This document shows, piece by piece, positions 1-6,310 of a stretch of DNA of 14,234 nt (position 1 is the first letter of the stretch; each line of letters opens with the position of its first letter). The position numbers were made by a program, and so were the translations under genes. The notes beneath the pieces are model-generated. The model was not told where the DNA came from. It ran no database searches and worked only from the letters and a program-made list of their open reading frames with translations. Origin of the DNA: JALYIM01 sp040003205 (lineage in GTDB: Bacteria; Acidobacteriota; Terriglobia; Terriglobales; Acidobacteriaceae); the NCBI GenBank assembly GCA_040003205.1, contig JBDUDA010000047.1:1-14234 (forward strand), written 5' to 3'.

Positions 1-643
1 GGAAGCTGATCATCTTGTCATAACGCAGCGAGTTGATCATTTCATTGGTGAACTTTTCGCTGGAGACATAGCAGATGGCCGCTTGCGGCTGACGGCGCTT
101 GATCTCGTGTCCAATGGCCTGCATCAGATGGGTCTTGCCCATGCCGACACCGCCATAGAGAAAGAGTGGGTTGTAGGCTTTTGAAGGCCGCTCGGCGACT
201 GCCTGACAGGCAGCGTGTGCAAACTGGTTTCCGTTGCCGATCACGAATGCGTCGAAGGTGTAACGCGGATTCAGCTGCGCCGCGCTATCCCAGTCGAACC
301 TCGATTGCGATGGATGAATCGGCGTTGGCGCAGGACGTGCCGACAGTCCCCCGTCGTGCCGGACAGGAATGGTAGCGGGATCGTCCTCCGGGGTTACGAA
401 CTGGACTTCCTGATATTCCAGCCCGAGATTGTCGAGCGCCTCCTGAATTAAGTCCGCGTATTTATCACCTACGTGGCGAAATTCAGTGGTCGGCACGCGC
501 ACAAAAAGCACGCTGCCGCTGGCATGGCTGTAACGAGTCGGTTTCAACCAGGTGTCGTAAGAATGGCGATTGATTTTTTTCTCGAGCGCATCCAGGATGC
601 GCAACCACGGATTGGGGGTAAGCGTAGGTGTTGGAACAGACAT
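1..643 (-). CDS. dnaA: Chromosomal replication initiator DnaA, 5' part (C-terminus outside window)
   Basis: DnaA is the AAA+ initiator that binds DnaA boxes at oriC, unwinds the origin and loads the DnaB helicase. Translating the minus strand from the ATG at 643 gives 214 uninterrupted residues that run off the window edge. Residues 1-85 are domain I, with the conserved W-L-P pattern (DTWLKPTR). Residues 86-130 are a Pro-rich variable linker. The AAA+ domain then begins with NPRYTFDAFVIGNGNQFAHA. The Walker A loop is GGVGMGKTHL at residues 164-173 (usual form GGVGLGKTHL, so one conservative Leu-to-Met change), followed by YVSSEKFTNEMINSL. The start gives the expected domain I length, but I see no strong Shine-Dalgarno sequence. 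It is divergent from rpmH, the arrangement common beside bacterial origins. Identity is essentially certain. The ATPase Walker B, sensor and DNA-binding domain IV are not visible here. Confidence 0.97.
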   Translation of the reverse strand, partial: MSVPTPTLTPNPWLRILDALEKKINRHSYDTWLKPTRYSHASGSVLFVRVPTTEFRHVGDKYADLIQEALDNLGLEYQEVQFVTPEDDPATIPVRHDGGLSARPAPTPIHPSQSRFDWDSAAQLNPRYTFDAFVIGNGNQFAHAACQAVAERPSKAYNPLFLYGGVGMGKTHLMQAIGHEIKRRQPQAAICYVSSEKFTNEMINSLRYDKMISF

Positions 644-802
644 AGTAGATTTCGTTTTATGGGCAGCCGCCAAGAAGAAGGCTGTCGGTATTAGTAGTGC
701 AAAAGTAAAGAATTTTTAACTTCGAAAAGCCTCAAAAACCGTGCGTGGCGCTGGAAACAATTACTTGATCAGTCCGGCATACTAGCACAAAAATTTTAGC
801 TG

Positions 803-811
803 TGTGGAAAA
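803..811 (-). promoter_or_regulatory. DnaA-box-like 9-mer
   Basis: The plus strand reads TGTGGAAAA, i.e. TTTTCCACA on the minus strand, one mismatch from the TTATCCACA DnaA box. It sits centrally in the dnaA-rpmH gap, where it could serve origin binding or dnaA autoregulation. It is a single isolated site, so chance is not excluded. Confidence 0.4.
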
Positions 812-975
812 CTTCCGCGAGAAATTTTCGTCGGCATTCACGATTCAAAACTCAACAAAAAACTCTGTCAAGTAGCAGACTTATAAACTGTCGCGCGATT
901 GGTGCAACGCGATTCCGCGCGAGAATTTTATTCCCAAATTTCTTGCGGGCGCTGTTTCCCCCGACTGTACTCCGT

Positions 976-1005
976 TTGCCCCATTTGCGCTGCGTCATTT
1001 ATACT
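976..1005 (+). promoter_or_regulatory. Putative sigma70-type promoter of the rpmH operon
   Basis: A -35-like TTGCCC (976-981) is followed after 18 bases by TATACT (1000-1005), one mismatch from TATAAT. Transcription would begin near 1012, about 40 bases before the rpmH ATG. This fits a short ribosomal-protein leader and the operon start. Confidence 0.5.
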
Positions 1006-1053
1006 TCTCTTTCGTCTTTCAAGCCCATTCAGAATCAGGAGTAAGCAAGTTTC

Positions 1054-1209
1054 ATGCCCAAGCGCACATTCCAACCCAACCGTCGTCACCGCGCGAAGAC
1101 GCACGGATTTCTAACTCGAATGAAAACCAAAAACGGCCAGGCGGTCATCTCGCGCAGGCGCGCGAAGGGCCGCAAGCGTGTAGCGGTGAAGCCCGGATTC
1201 CGTGAGTAA
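1054..1209 (+). CDS. rpmH: 50S ribosomal protein L34
   Basis: L34 is a small basic protein of the large ribosomal subunit. The 51-residue product begins MPKRTFQPNRRHRAKTHGF and continues with TRMKTKNGQAVISRRRAKGRKR, the near-invariant L34 signature. It ends VKPGFRE, slightly longer than the usual 44-46 residues. AGGAG at 1037-1041 lies 12 bases before the ATG, an acceptable but long spacing. It is the first gene of the plus-strand operon. rnpA follows after 55 bases, the conserved bacterial order that couples L34 with the RNase P protein. Confidence 0.98.
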   Translation: MPKRTFQPNRRHRAKTHGFLTRMKTKNGQAVISRRRAKGRKRVAVKPGFRE

Positions 1210-1264
1210 GGTCAATTCCCGCAGCTCCTTTGCAAACCTGCGATTTGAGCGCGGATCGTGAGTC

Positions 1265-1720
1265 GTGAGCGCAAACACCGCAGACAGCAACGCTGATTCT
1301 TCCAGTTCCAGCAAGCGAGCCAGGTTTCCGCCGAGTGGCCGGCTTCTTCGCCATGCTGATTTTGAAAAGGTTTATAAGCTGGGGCGTCGCCACTTCGCCT
1401 CGCACATGACGGTGTTTTACCTTCTGCGCGAAAAGATCAATGGGGGCGGCGATGTCCGGGTAGGTTTTACGGTGGGACGTGTGCTGGGCGGCGCGGTAGT
1501 CCGCAATCGAATGAAGCGGCGATTGAGAGAGGCAGTTCGACTGAATCGTCCGGGTAGCGGATTTCCTGTAGATGTCGTCATAAATCCTAAGAAATCGTTG
1601 TTGACTGCAGATTTCGCGGTTCTCGGACGTGAAATCGTCCGTGCTTTTCAAGTGATCGAGAGTGCGACTGCGGGAAGCAAGGCTTCAGGATCCAGTAAGG
1701 CAAGACCGGCCAACAAATGA
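1265..1720 (+). CDS. rnpA: Ribonuclease P protein component
   Basis: RnpA is the protein cofactor of RNase P, which removes the 5' leader from precursor tRNAs and binds the RNA subunit. The 151-residue product contains FPPSGRLLRHADFEKVYKLG (residues 21-40), VGFTVGRVLGGAVVRNRMKRRLREA with the RNR motif at residues 80-82, and a central strand DVVINPKK. All are diagnostic of the family. The start is a GTG, because an in-frame TGA lies two codons upstream (1259-1261) and no ATG precedes the conserved core. This gives a Ser-rich tail of about 20 residues not seen in short homologues. A basic Ser/Lys extension of about 20 residues ends the protein. Its stop overlaps the yidD start (ATGA), which implies translational coupling. 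Confidence 0.95.
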   Translation: MSANTADSNADSSSSSKRARFPPSGRLLRHADFEKVYKLGRRHFASHMTVFYLLREKINGGGDVRVGFTVGRVLGGAVVRNRMKRRLREAVRLNRPGSGFPVDVVINPKKSLLTADFAVLGREIVRAFQVIESATAGSKASGSSKARPANK

Positions 1721-2049
1721 ATTCGCGAACTTTCAATACGCGTTGGGAGAATGCCCCAAGAGTCGCTGTCTCTTCCTTAATTCGTGGATATAAGGAACTA
1801 ATTTCTCCCGTGTTGTCGCCCTCCTGCCGCTATGTTCCAACTTGTTCTGAATATTCCATGGAAGCGGTTGAGCGTTTCGGAGTATTGCGGGGTTGCTGGA
1901 TGGCGCTCTTGCGCATCCTCCGATGCCATCCCTTTGCGAAGAGCGGATACGATCCAGTGGCTCCATTGATCAAAGACGAACACTTGCGAAACAGAACGCC
2001 CGTGGTTTCAAGCAATGCAAACATTGAAACTGCACTGACAGAGTCCTAA
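1717..2049 (+). CDS. yidD: Membrane protein insertion efficiency factor YidD
   Basis: YidD is a small membrane-associated protein that helps YidC-dependent insertion of inner-membrane proteins. The 110-residue product shows the family core: IRGYKELISPVLSPSCRYVPTCSEYSMEA (residues about 22-50) with the paired cysteines of CRYxPTCSxY, then GCWMALLRILRCHPF and GYDPV. The start ATG overlaps the rnpA stop in ATGA, and yidC begins two bases after its stop, so the three genes look translationally coupled. The C-terminal 25 residues are variable and unrelated to the core. Family assignment is firm. The detailed role comes from work on other bacteria. Confidence 0.95.
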   Translation: MNSRTFNTRWENAPRVAVSSLIRGYKELISPVLSPSCRYVPTCSEYSMEAVERFGVLRGCWMALLRILRCHPFAKSGYDPVAPLIKDEHLRNRTPVVSSNANIETALTES

Positions 2050-2051
2050 AT

Positions 2052-3815
2052 TTGCCTAATTATCAGAGTCCTCAACAAGAACCTGGAATGGAGCGGCGGC
2101 TGCTGCTGGTCTTCGCGCTCACATTTCTTGTGATCGTCGCCTTCCAGCCGCTCCTCAAAAAATATTTGCCGCAGCCCCCAACTCCTCCGGCGCAAACCCA
2201 GAATCAAAAGCAGACGCAAAATTCCTCAGCTCCGGCAGTAGAAACTTCCGCGCCCACTCCCGATACCCGCCAGCGTCAGTCGCTCACCGCCAGCGGTGCC
2301 GTTACAAAGCAGGCGGCCGCGGAAGCTGAGGTGGTCATTGAAAACGATCTCTATCGCATTACCTTCAGCAATCGAGGCGCAAAGATAAAGTCGTGGGTGC
2401 TGAAAAAGTTTGACGACGATAAGGGACAGCCGCTCGAGTTGGTGAACGCCGCAGCCGCCGACAAATACGGCGCTCCGCTTTCGTTGTGGACCTACGACGA
2501 GACACTGCGTAACAAGCTGAACTCGGCGCTCTTTGTGACTGCCTCGTCGGGAGCAATGATAGCTCCAGCAGAACTGGTGTTCGACTATGCGGACGCCGAG
2601 GTCGCCGTGCATAAGGCGCTGCGATTCGACAGCAACTACTCCGTGCATGTGGAGACTTCCGTCACTTCCAACGGATCTGCAATCGCCGCTTATCCCTCTT
2701 GGCCCGCCGGCCTAGGGGACCAGGCGAACCTCGCGGCCTATCGCTCCGGTGAGATCGCTTATCAGTACAACAACAACACCGAGCGCCTGGACCTTAAGAA
2801 AATTAGTGGAGGTAACACGTTAGCCGGTCCTTTTAACTGGGTTGGGATGAGCGACCAGTATTTCGCCGCTATTTTCCTCCCCGACGATCCGCAAAGTGCC
2901 TCCACTGTAACGCTGCGCAATCCTATCGAGGTTCCGAAAGATTCGCGCAAACCTAACCAGGATTTGACGAAGGTGGACGTTCTTGGTGTGGCGGTGGGAA
3001 ATCCTCGCGGAGTCAGCAGCGGACGCCTTTATGTCGGCCCTAAATCGCTGCAGGTACTGGAATCCGTCCCGGTGCCAAGTCTTTCAGGTGCGCCCCCCGA
3101 CCTGCGGTCGGTAGTTAATTTCGGATTTCTCGGAGTGCTCGCCCGGCCGCTGTTTCTATGGCTGAAGTGGACGTACGACCACGTGGTATCGAATTGGGGA
3201 TGGGCCATCGTCATCCAGACCTTAATTATTAATCTTGCGCTGCTGCCGCTGCGAATTTCGAGCATGAAGTCCGCGTTGAAGATGCAGAAGATCCAGCCGC
3301 AGATGAATTCGATCAAGGAAAAATATAAGAAGTACACCATGCGCGATCCCCGCAAGCAGGAGATGAATCAGGAAATCGCAGCCCTGATGAAACAGCAGGG
3401 AGTGAGTCCGGCGGGTGGCTGCTTGCCGATGATCATCCAAATGCCGTTTCTGTTCGCGTATTACCGCATGTTGGGAGCGGCCCTCGACCTTCGCCACGCG
3501 CACTGGCTTTGGATCAAAGATCTCTCGTCGCCCGATCCGATTTATTTGTTGCCGATCGGAATCGTGGTTACCATGCTGCTGACACAGAAGATGACTCCGC
3601 AAGCGGGAATGGATCCTGCCCAGCAGAAAATGATGACTTTCATGATGCCGATGATGATGGGTATCATAAGCTTCAATCTGGCCGCCGGCTTATGCCTTTA
3701 CTGGTCGGAGGGGAACCTGATTGCGATCGTGCAGCAGTACATCATGAACCGCACCACTCTGGGACGCGAGATGAGAGAAATCGCGCTGAAGCGGGCCAGA
3801 AAGAAAGACAAGTAA
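2052..3815 (+). CDS. yidC: Membrane protein insertase YidC (large periplasmic domain type)
   Basis: YidC inserts and folds inner-membrane proteins, alone or with SecYEG. The 587-residue product has an N-terminal membrane anchor (LLLVFALTFLVIVAFQPLL, about 17-35), a Pro/Gln-rich tether, the large periplasmic beta-domain (about 90-350), then the conserved core. Core segments are TM2 at 384-400, a charged cytoplasmic hairpin, GGCLPMIIQMPFLFAYYRML (about 455-475), PIYLLPIGIVVTMLL (about 496-510) and MTFMMPMMMGIISFNLAAGL (about 527-550). A basic tail, KRARKKDK, can bind ribosomes. The start is probably TTG at 2052, two bases after yidD. ATG at 2088 (residue 13) is an alternative, and neither has a clear Shine-Dalgarno. 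The Arg usually found in the TM2 groove is Asn here (N394 by alignment in my head with the E. coli segment ending IMYPL). Confidence 0.96.
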   Translation: MPNYQSPQQEPGMERRLLLVFALTFLVIVAFQPLLKKYLPQPPTPPAQTQNQKQTQNSSAPAVETSAPTPDTRQRQSLTASGAVTKQAAAEAEVVIENDLYRITFSNRGAKIKSWVLKKFDDDKGQPLELVNAAAADKYGAPLSLWTYDETLRNKLNSALFVTASSGAMIAPAELVFDYADAEVAVHKALRFDSNYSVHVETSVTSNGSAIAAYPSWPAGLGDQANLAAYRSGEIAYQYNNNTERLDLKKISGGNTLAGPFNWVGMSDQYFAAIFLPDDPQSASTVTLRNPIEVPKDSRKPNQDLTKVDVLGVAVGNPRGVSSGRLYVGPKSLQVLESVPVPSLSGAPPDLRSVVNFGFLGVLARPLFLWLKWTYDHVVSNWGWAIVIQTLIINLALLPLRISSMKSALKMQKIQPQMNSIKEKYKKYTMRDPRKQEMNQEIAALMKQQGVSPAGGCLPMIIQMPFLFAYYRMLGAALDLRHAHWLWIKDLSSPDPIYLLPIGIVVTMLLTQKMTPQAGMDPAQQKMMTFMMPMMMGIISFNLAAGLCLYWSEGNLIAIVQQYIMNRTTLGREMREIALKRARKKDK

Positions 3816-3835
3816 GTAGAAGAAGTAAGTAGAAG
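3810..3835 (+). repeat. Tandem 13-bp duplication across the yidC stop
   Basis: AAGTAAGTAGAAG occurs twice in direct succession (3810-3822 and 3823-3835). The yidC stop TAA lies in the first copy, so the duplication only lengthens the spacer before jag. It looks like a slippage event with no evident function. Confidence 0.85.
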
Positions 3836-3865
3836 AAGAAAATTAACGAGTACGGAACCGCCGCT

Positions 3866-4405
3866 ATGCCCATCGCTGACAAAGTCGCTGCCGCAAAAAA
3901 GATTGACGAGTTCCTGAAGCTGGTCGTGAATCAGGGAGGCCTGCGGCTGCGCTACCGCATCATGGTGGATCCTCCGTTGCCGGAGCAGCGCGAGTGGGAG
4001 CATCCCGAAATTCTTGTGGACCTTTCCGGCCCCGATTCTCCCTTGGTGCTCGAACGTGGAGGAGAGCTGCTGCGTTCGTTGGAATTATTGGCCCTCGAAA
4101 TTTTGCGGCTGCCGGGAAACGAGCACGAAAAAGTTCGCTTCGATTGCATGAATCATCGCGCCATGCGGCTTGAAGAATTGCGCATTGCCGCCGATGTCGC
4201 AGCCGAGAAAGTTCGCAAGTCGGGAGCGCCGTATGAGTTCGCTCCCATGTCATCGCGGGAGCGGCGCATCGTTCATTTAGCGTTGCGCGATCACGCTGAT
4301 CTGCATACCGAGAGCCAGGGCGAAGGATCGCGACGTTGTCTGGTGGTTTTCCCCAAAGACTATAAACCTGCCACCAGCAGGCCCGCCCGTAGAACTCTTC
4401 CTTAA
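3866..4405 (+). CDS. Jag/KhpB-like RNA-binding protein (degenerate KH plus R3H domain)
   Basis: Jag/KhpB/EloR proteins are cytoplasmic RNA binders found beside yidC. In Firmicutes they affect cell elongation through small RNAs. This 179-residue product lacks the Jag_N domain. Residues about 20-115 match the KH part, with VRFDCMNHRAMRLEELRIAADVAAEKV resembling the lDvegYR...A..aA..V helix region. The R3H domain follows: PMSSRERRIVHLALRDHADL with the R-x3-H motif at R133-H137, then TESQGEGSRRCLVVFP. The KH GxxG loop reads ERGG (63-66), so its first Gly is lost and RNA binding by KH may be altered. The weak GGA upstream of the ATG at 3866 gives little start support, but the position fits the operon. 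Family confidence is high. The biological role in this lineage is unknown. Confidence 0.88.
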   Translation: MPIADKVAAAKKIDEFLKLVVNQGGLRLRYRIMVDPPLPEQREWEHPEILVDLSGPDSPLVLERGGELLRSLELLALEILRLPGNEHEKVRFDCMNHRAMRLEELRIAADVAAEKVRKSGAPYEFAPMSSRERRIVHLALRDHADLHTESQGEGSRRCLVVFPKDYKPATSRPARRTLP

Positions 4406-4432
4406 CCGCTACAATCTCTTCCAGCCTGCATC

Positions 4433-5902
4433 ATGAATCTGGACGACACCATCGTTGCTATTGCCACGCCTGCGGGTGCGGGCGGGATCGGTGTTGTACG
4501 CCTGGCAGGATCGCAGGCGAAAGAAATCGCCACGCCGATATTGTCGCTGAAGCACGAGCTAGAACCTGGCCGGGCGATCTTCGGAGAATTAGTTGAACCA
4601 TCAGAATCAAAGTGTGGCGCGGGCGCCCTCGCCCGCGAGATTTTTGCGGGGAAGCTGTCCCGGGAATCGACGCCACCTTTTTCGCGGGCGGGGGCGCCTG
4701 CGCCACACGAGCCAGAGCGCATTGATGAAGTGGTGGTTACCTATTTTGCGAAGCCGCATTCCTATACTACCGACGACATTATCGAAATTGCCGCGCATGG
4801 CTCGCCCGTCGTGCTGCGGCACATAGTGGAACTCGCGCTGGCGCGGGGAGCGCGCCTCGCCGAGCCGGGGGAATTCACCATGCGCGCCTTCCTCAATGGA
4901 CGCATTGATCTCACCCAGGCAGAGGCCGTCCGGGACCTGATCGAGTCGCAGACGCTTTATCAGGCAAAGGTGGCAGCGCAACAACTGGACGGCGCACTCT
5001 CGCGGCGCTTGCAACCCACAAAGCAAATTCTTATTGAGTTGATCGCGACCCTCGAAGCCGGAGTGGACTTCGCGGAAGACGATGTTTCTGTTTTGCCGGA
5101 TGAAAAAATCCTGCAACAAATTGGCGACGTGCGCGCTCCGCTTGAGCAGCTCGCCGCGTCTTTTGCATACGGAAAAATTGTCCACGAGGGACTAACGCTG
5201 GCAATCGTCGGACGTCCCAACGTCGGCAAATCGAGCCTTTTTAACTGTCTGGTCGAGCGCGAGCGCGCTATCGTCACCGCCATGCCAGGGACGACGCGCG
5301 ATCTGGTGACCGAAACCGTCGCAATCGGAGGCATTCCGGTGAAGTTGATTGATACTGCCGGAATTCGGCGCGCGCTCGACGAAGCGGAGAGCATAGGCAT
5401 CCGGAAATCTAAAGAAGCGCTGGCCGATGCTGACCTCGTTCTGGTGGTACTGGATGCGACCCAACCCGTTTCTTCCGAAGATCAGAAAATTATTGAGCAG
5501 GCGGGAAAGCATGCGGCCATTCTTGTTCGGAATAAGGCCGATCTGGCGGACGCGGCTTTATCGGCCTGGTCCGATTCGCATTCTCTCCCAACAGTGCGAA
5601 CTTCTGCTCTGACGGGCGAAGGAATTCCTGAGCTACGAAGTGAAATCATGCGCCACATTGGCAGGGAGTCTGGTGGCCGCGCCGAAAGCGGATTTCTTAC
5701 AAACGTCCGGCACCAATCACTAGTTCGCGCGTCCCTCACTGGACTCGATGCCGCGCAATCCGCCATCGCCAACAGAGTTCCGCACGAGATGCTTTTGCTC
5801 GATCTCTACAGCGCTCTGCGTCCGCTGGACGAAATTACCGGGGCGACCACGACCGACGATATCCTAAATTTAATTTTCAGCCGGTTTTGTATTGGCAAGT
5901 AA
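4433..5902 (+). CDS. mnmE: tRNA modification GTPase MnmE (with in-frame palindromic repeat insertion)
   Basis: MnmE, with MnmG, makes the 5-aminomethyl-type modification of the wobble uridine in certain tRNAs. The 489-residue product starts MNLDDTIVAIATPAGAGGIGVVRLAG, typical of the formyl-THF-binding N-domain. The inserted G domain has GRPNVGKSS (about 260-268), PGTTRD (about 286-291), DTAG (about 306-309) and NKAD (about 367-370). The chain ends FSRFCIGK, carrying the essential C-terminal Cys motif. Usual length is about 450-460. The surplus is residues 61-92, encoded by an inverted-repeat element at 4612-4708 that lies between GELVEP and the conserved ERIDEVVVTYFAKPHSYTTDD. The frame is intact and all catalytic motifs remain, so the protein is probably functional with a surface loop. 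It ends the operon, and repeats follow. Confidence 0.97.
   Translation: MNLDDTIVAIATPAGAGGIGVVRLAGSQAKEIATPILSLKHELEPGRAIFGELVEPSESKCGAGALAREIFAGKLSRESTPPFSRAGAPAPHEPERIDEVVVTYFAKPHSYTTDDIIEIAAHGSPVVLRHIVELALARGARLAEPGEFTMRAFLNGRIDLTQAEAVRDLIESQTLYQAKVAAQQLDGALSRRLQPTKQILIELIATLEAGVDFAEDDVSVLPDEKILQQIGDVRAPLEQLAASFAYGKIVHEGLTLAIVGRPNVGKSSLFNCLVERERAIVTAMPGTTRDLVTETVAIGGIPVKLIDTAGIRRALDEAESIGIRKSKEALADADLVLVVLDATQPVSSEDQKIIEQAGKHAAILVRNKADLADAALSAWSDSHSLPTVRTSALTGEGIPELRSEIMRHIGRESGGRAESGFLTNVRHQSLVRASLTGLDAAQSAIANRVPHEMLLLDLYSALRPLDEITGATTTDDILNLIFSRFCIGK
4612..4708. repeat. REP/RPE-like palindromic element inserted in mnmE
   Basis: The arms at 4612-4638 and 4682-4708 are inverted repeats matching at 25 of 27 positions (GTGTGGCGC...GCCCGCGA type), separated by 43 bases. 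The element stays open in the mnmE frame and encodes residues 61-92, rich in Ala, Gly, Arg and Pro. Those residues interrupt a place where other MnmE proteins run directly from a short loop into IDEVVV. The structure resembles REP sequences or Rickettsia palindromic elements. No transposase gene is present nearby. Confidence 0.85.
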
Positions 5903-5910
5903 CTAACAAT

Positions 5911-6016
5911 CTCATCCCGAGCGAAGTCGAGGGACTGCTTTGGGTGGGGACAGGCAAATACTCTGGGCCCGTCACCATTTGCTGAAATAGGGATCCCTCG
6001 CTCCGCTCGGGATGAC
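5911..6016. repeat. Inverted pair of dispersed palindromic repeats (first pair after mnmE)
   Basis: CTCATCCCGAGCGAAGTCGA (from 5911) is repeated inverted at 5991-6016, whose complement reads TGTCATCCCGAGCGGAGCGA. The pair begins eight bases after the mnmE stop and can fold into a long stem, so it may act as a transcript end or RNA-stabilising structure. The same core occurs at 6034-6064, 6119-6150 and 12732-12836, showing it is a dispersed family. Confidence 0.8.
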
Positions 6017-6033
6017 ATCTCTTCATTTATTGC

Positions 6034-6150
6034 CTGTCTTTCCGAGCGAAGCCGAGGAATCCCTATCGCTCCCAATCGGCTGCTTTCTCCACTCTTTTAT
6101 GCGGCGCGTTCGAAAATAGCAGGTCCCTCGACTTCGCTCGGGATGACAGA
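6034..6150. repeat. Second inverted pair of the same dispersed repeat
   Basis: The copy at 6034-6064 has core TTTCCGAGCGAAGCCGAGGA. The opposite-oriented copy at 6119-6150 reads GGTCCCTCGACTTCGCTCGG. The two are about 54 bases apart and can pair. Together with the preceding pair they fill most of the 408-base mnmE-gyrA gap. I see no gene in it. Confidence 0.78.
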
Positions 6151-6310
6151 AGGGTGGGCATGCAGACTACTTTTAGTCATCAGTCAGAAGGCAATTCCCC
6201 GCCTGAGGACGTGATATAATTACCTTCATAACTTCCTATAAAAACAATCAGTTAGCTCATATTCAACCGATGAGTTGTGACTGAGTTTCAAGGCCCCCAA
6301 AAGTGACCCT
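6151..6310 (+). promoter_or_regulatory. gyrA upstream region with a consensus -10
   Basis: A perfect TATAAT lies at 6215-6220, but no good -35 hexamer sits 16-18 bases before it. The promoter may rely on an activator or on the surrounding AT-rich sequence. Transcription from near 6227 would leave a leader of about 85 bases. It holds a small possible hairpin (CTCAT/ATGAG) and no clear Shine-Dalgarno before the gyrA ATG. Confidence 0.45.

Larger units (their letters stand above)
644..1053. other. dnaA-rpmH intergenic region, candidate oriC / divergent promoter region
   Basis: This 410-base gap lies between divergent dnaA and rpmH, a frequent site of bacterial oriC. It is visibly more AT-rich than its flanks, with A/T runs at about 703-720 and 786-850. 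One DnaA-box-like site, TGTGGAAAA (complement TTTTCCACA), lies at 803-811 and differs at one position from the TTATCCACA consensus. I could not find a cluster of further close matches, so calling it the origin rests mainly on gene context. It must also hold the promoter for dnaA. No protein-coding gene is supported here. Confidence 0.45.

Noticed and set aside
641..700. TAG-rich triplets (TAGTAG at about 643 and 692) as DnaA-trio elements
   Set aside because: They are short and scattered, and they are not placed next to a DnaA-box pair with the spacing seen in known basal unwinding systems.
1145..1651. 168-residue open frame on the minus strand over rnpA
   Set aside because: It is antisense to a well-conserved gene, has no family features, and is explained by the GC-rich codon pattern of rnpA.
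4607..5185. 192-residue minus-strand open frame over mnmE
   Set aside because: It is a shadow of mnmE with no recognisable motifs, partly produced by the palindromic insertion.
5911..6150. Possible CRISPR array
   Set aside because: The units alternate in orientation, vary in sequence and spacing, and have no uniform spacers or cas genes. They are palindromic dispersed repeats.
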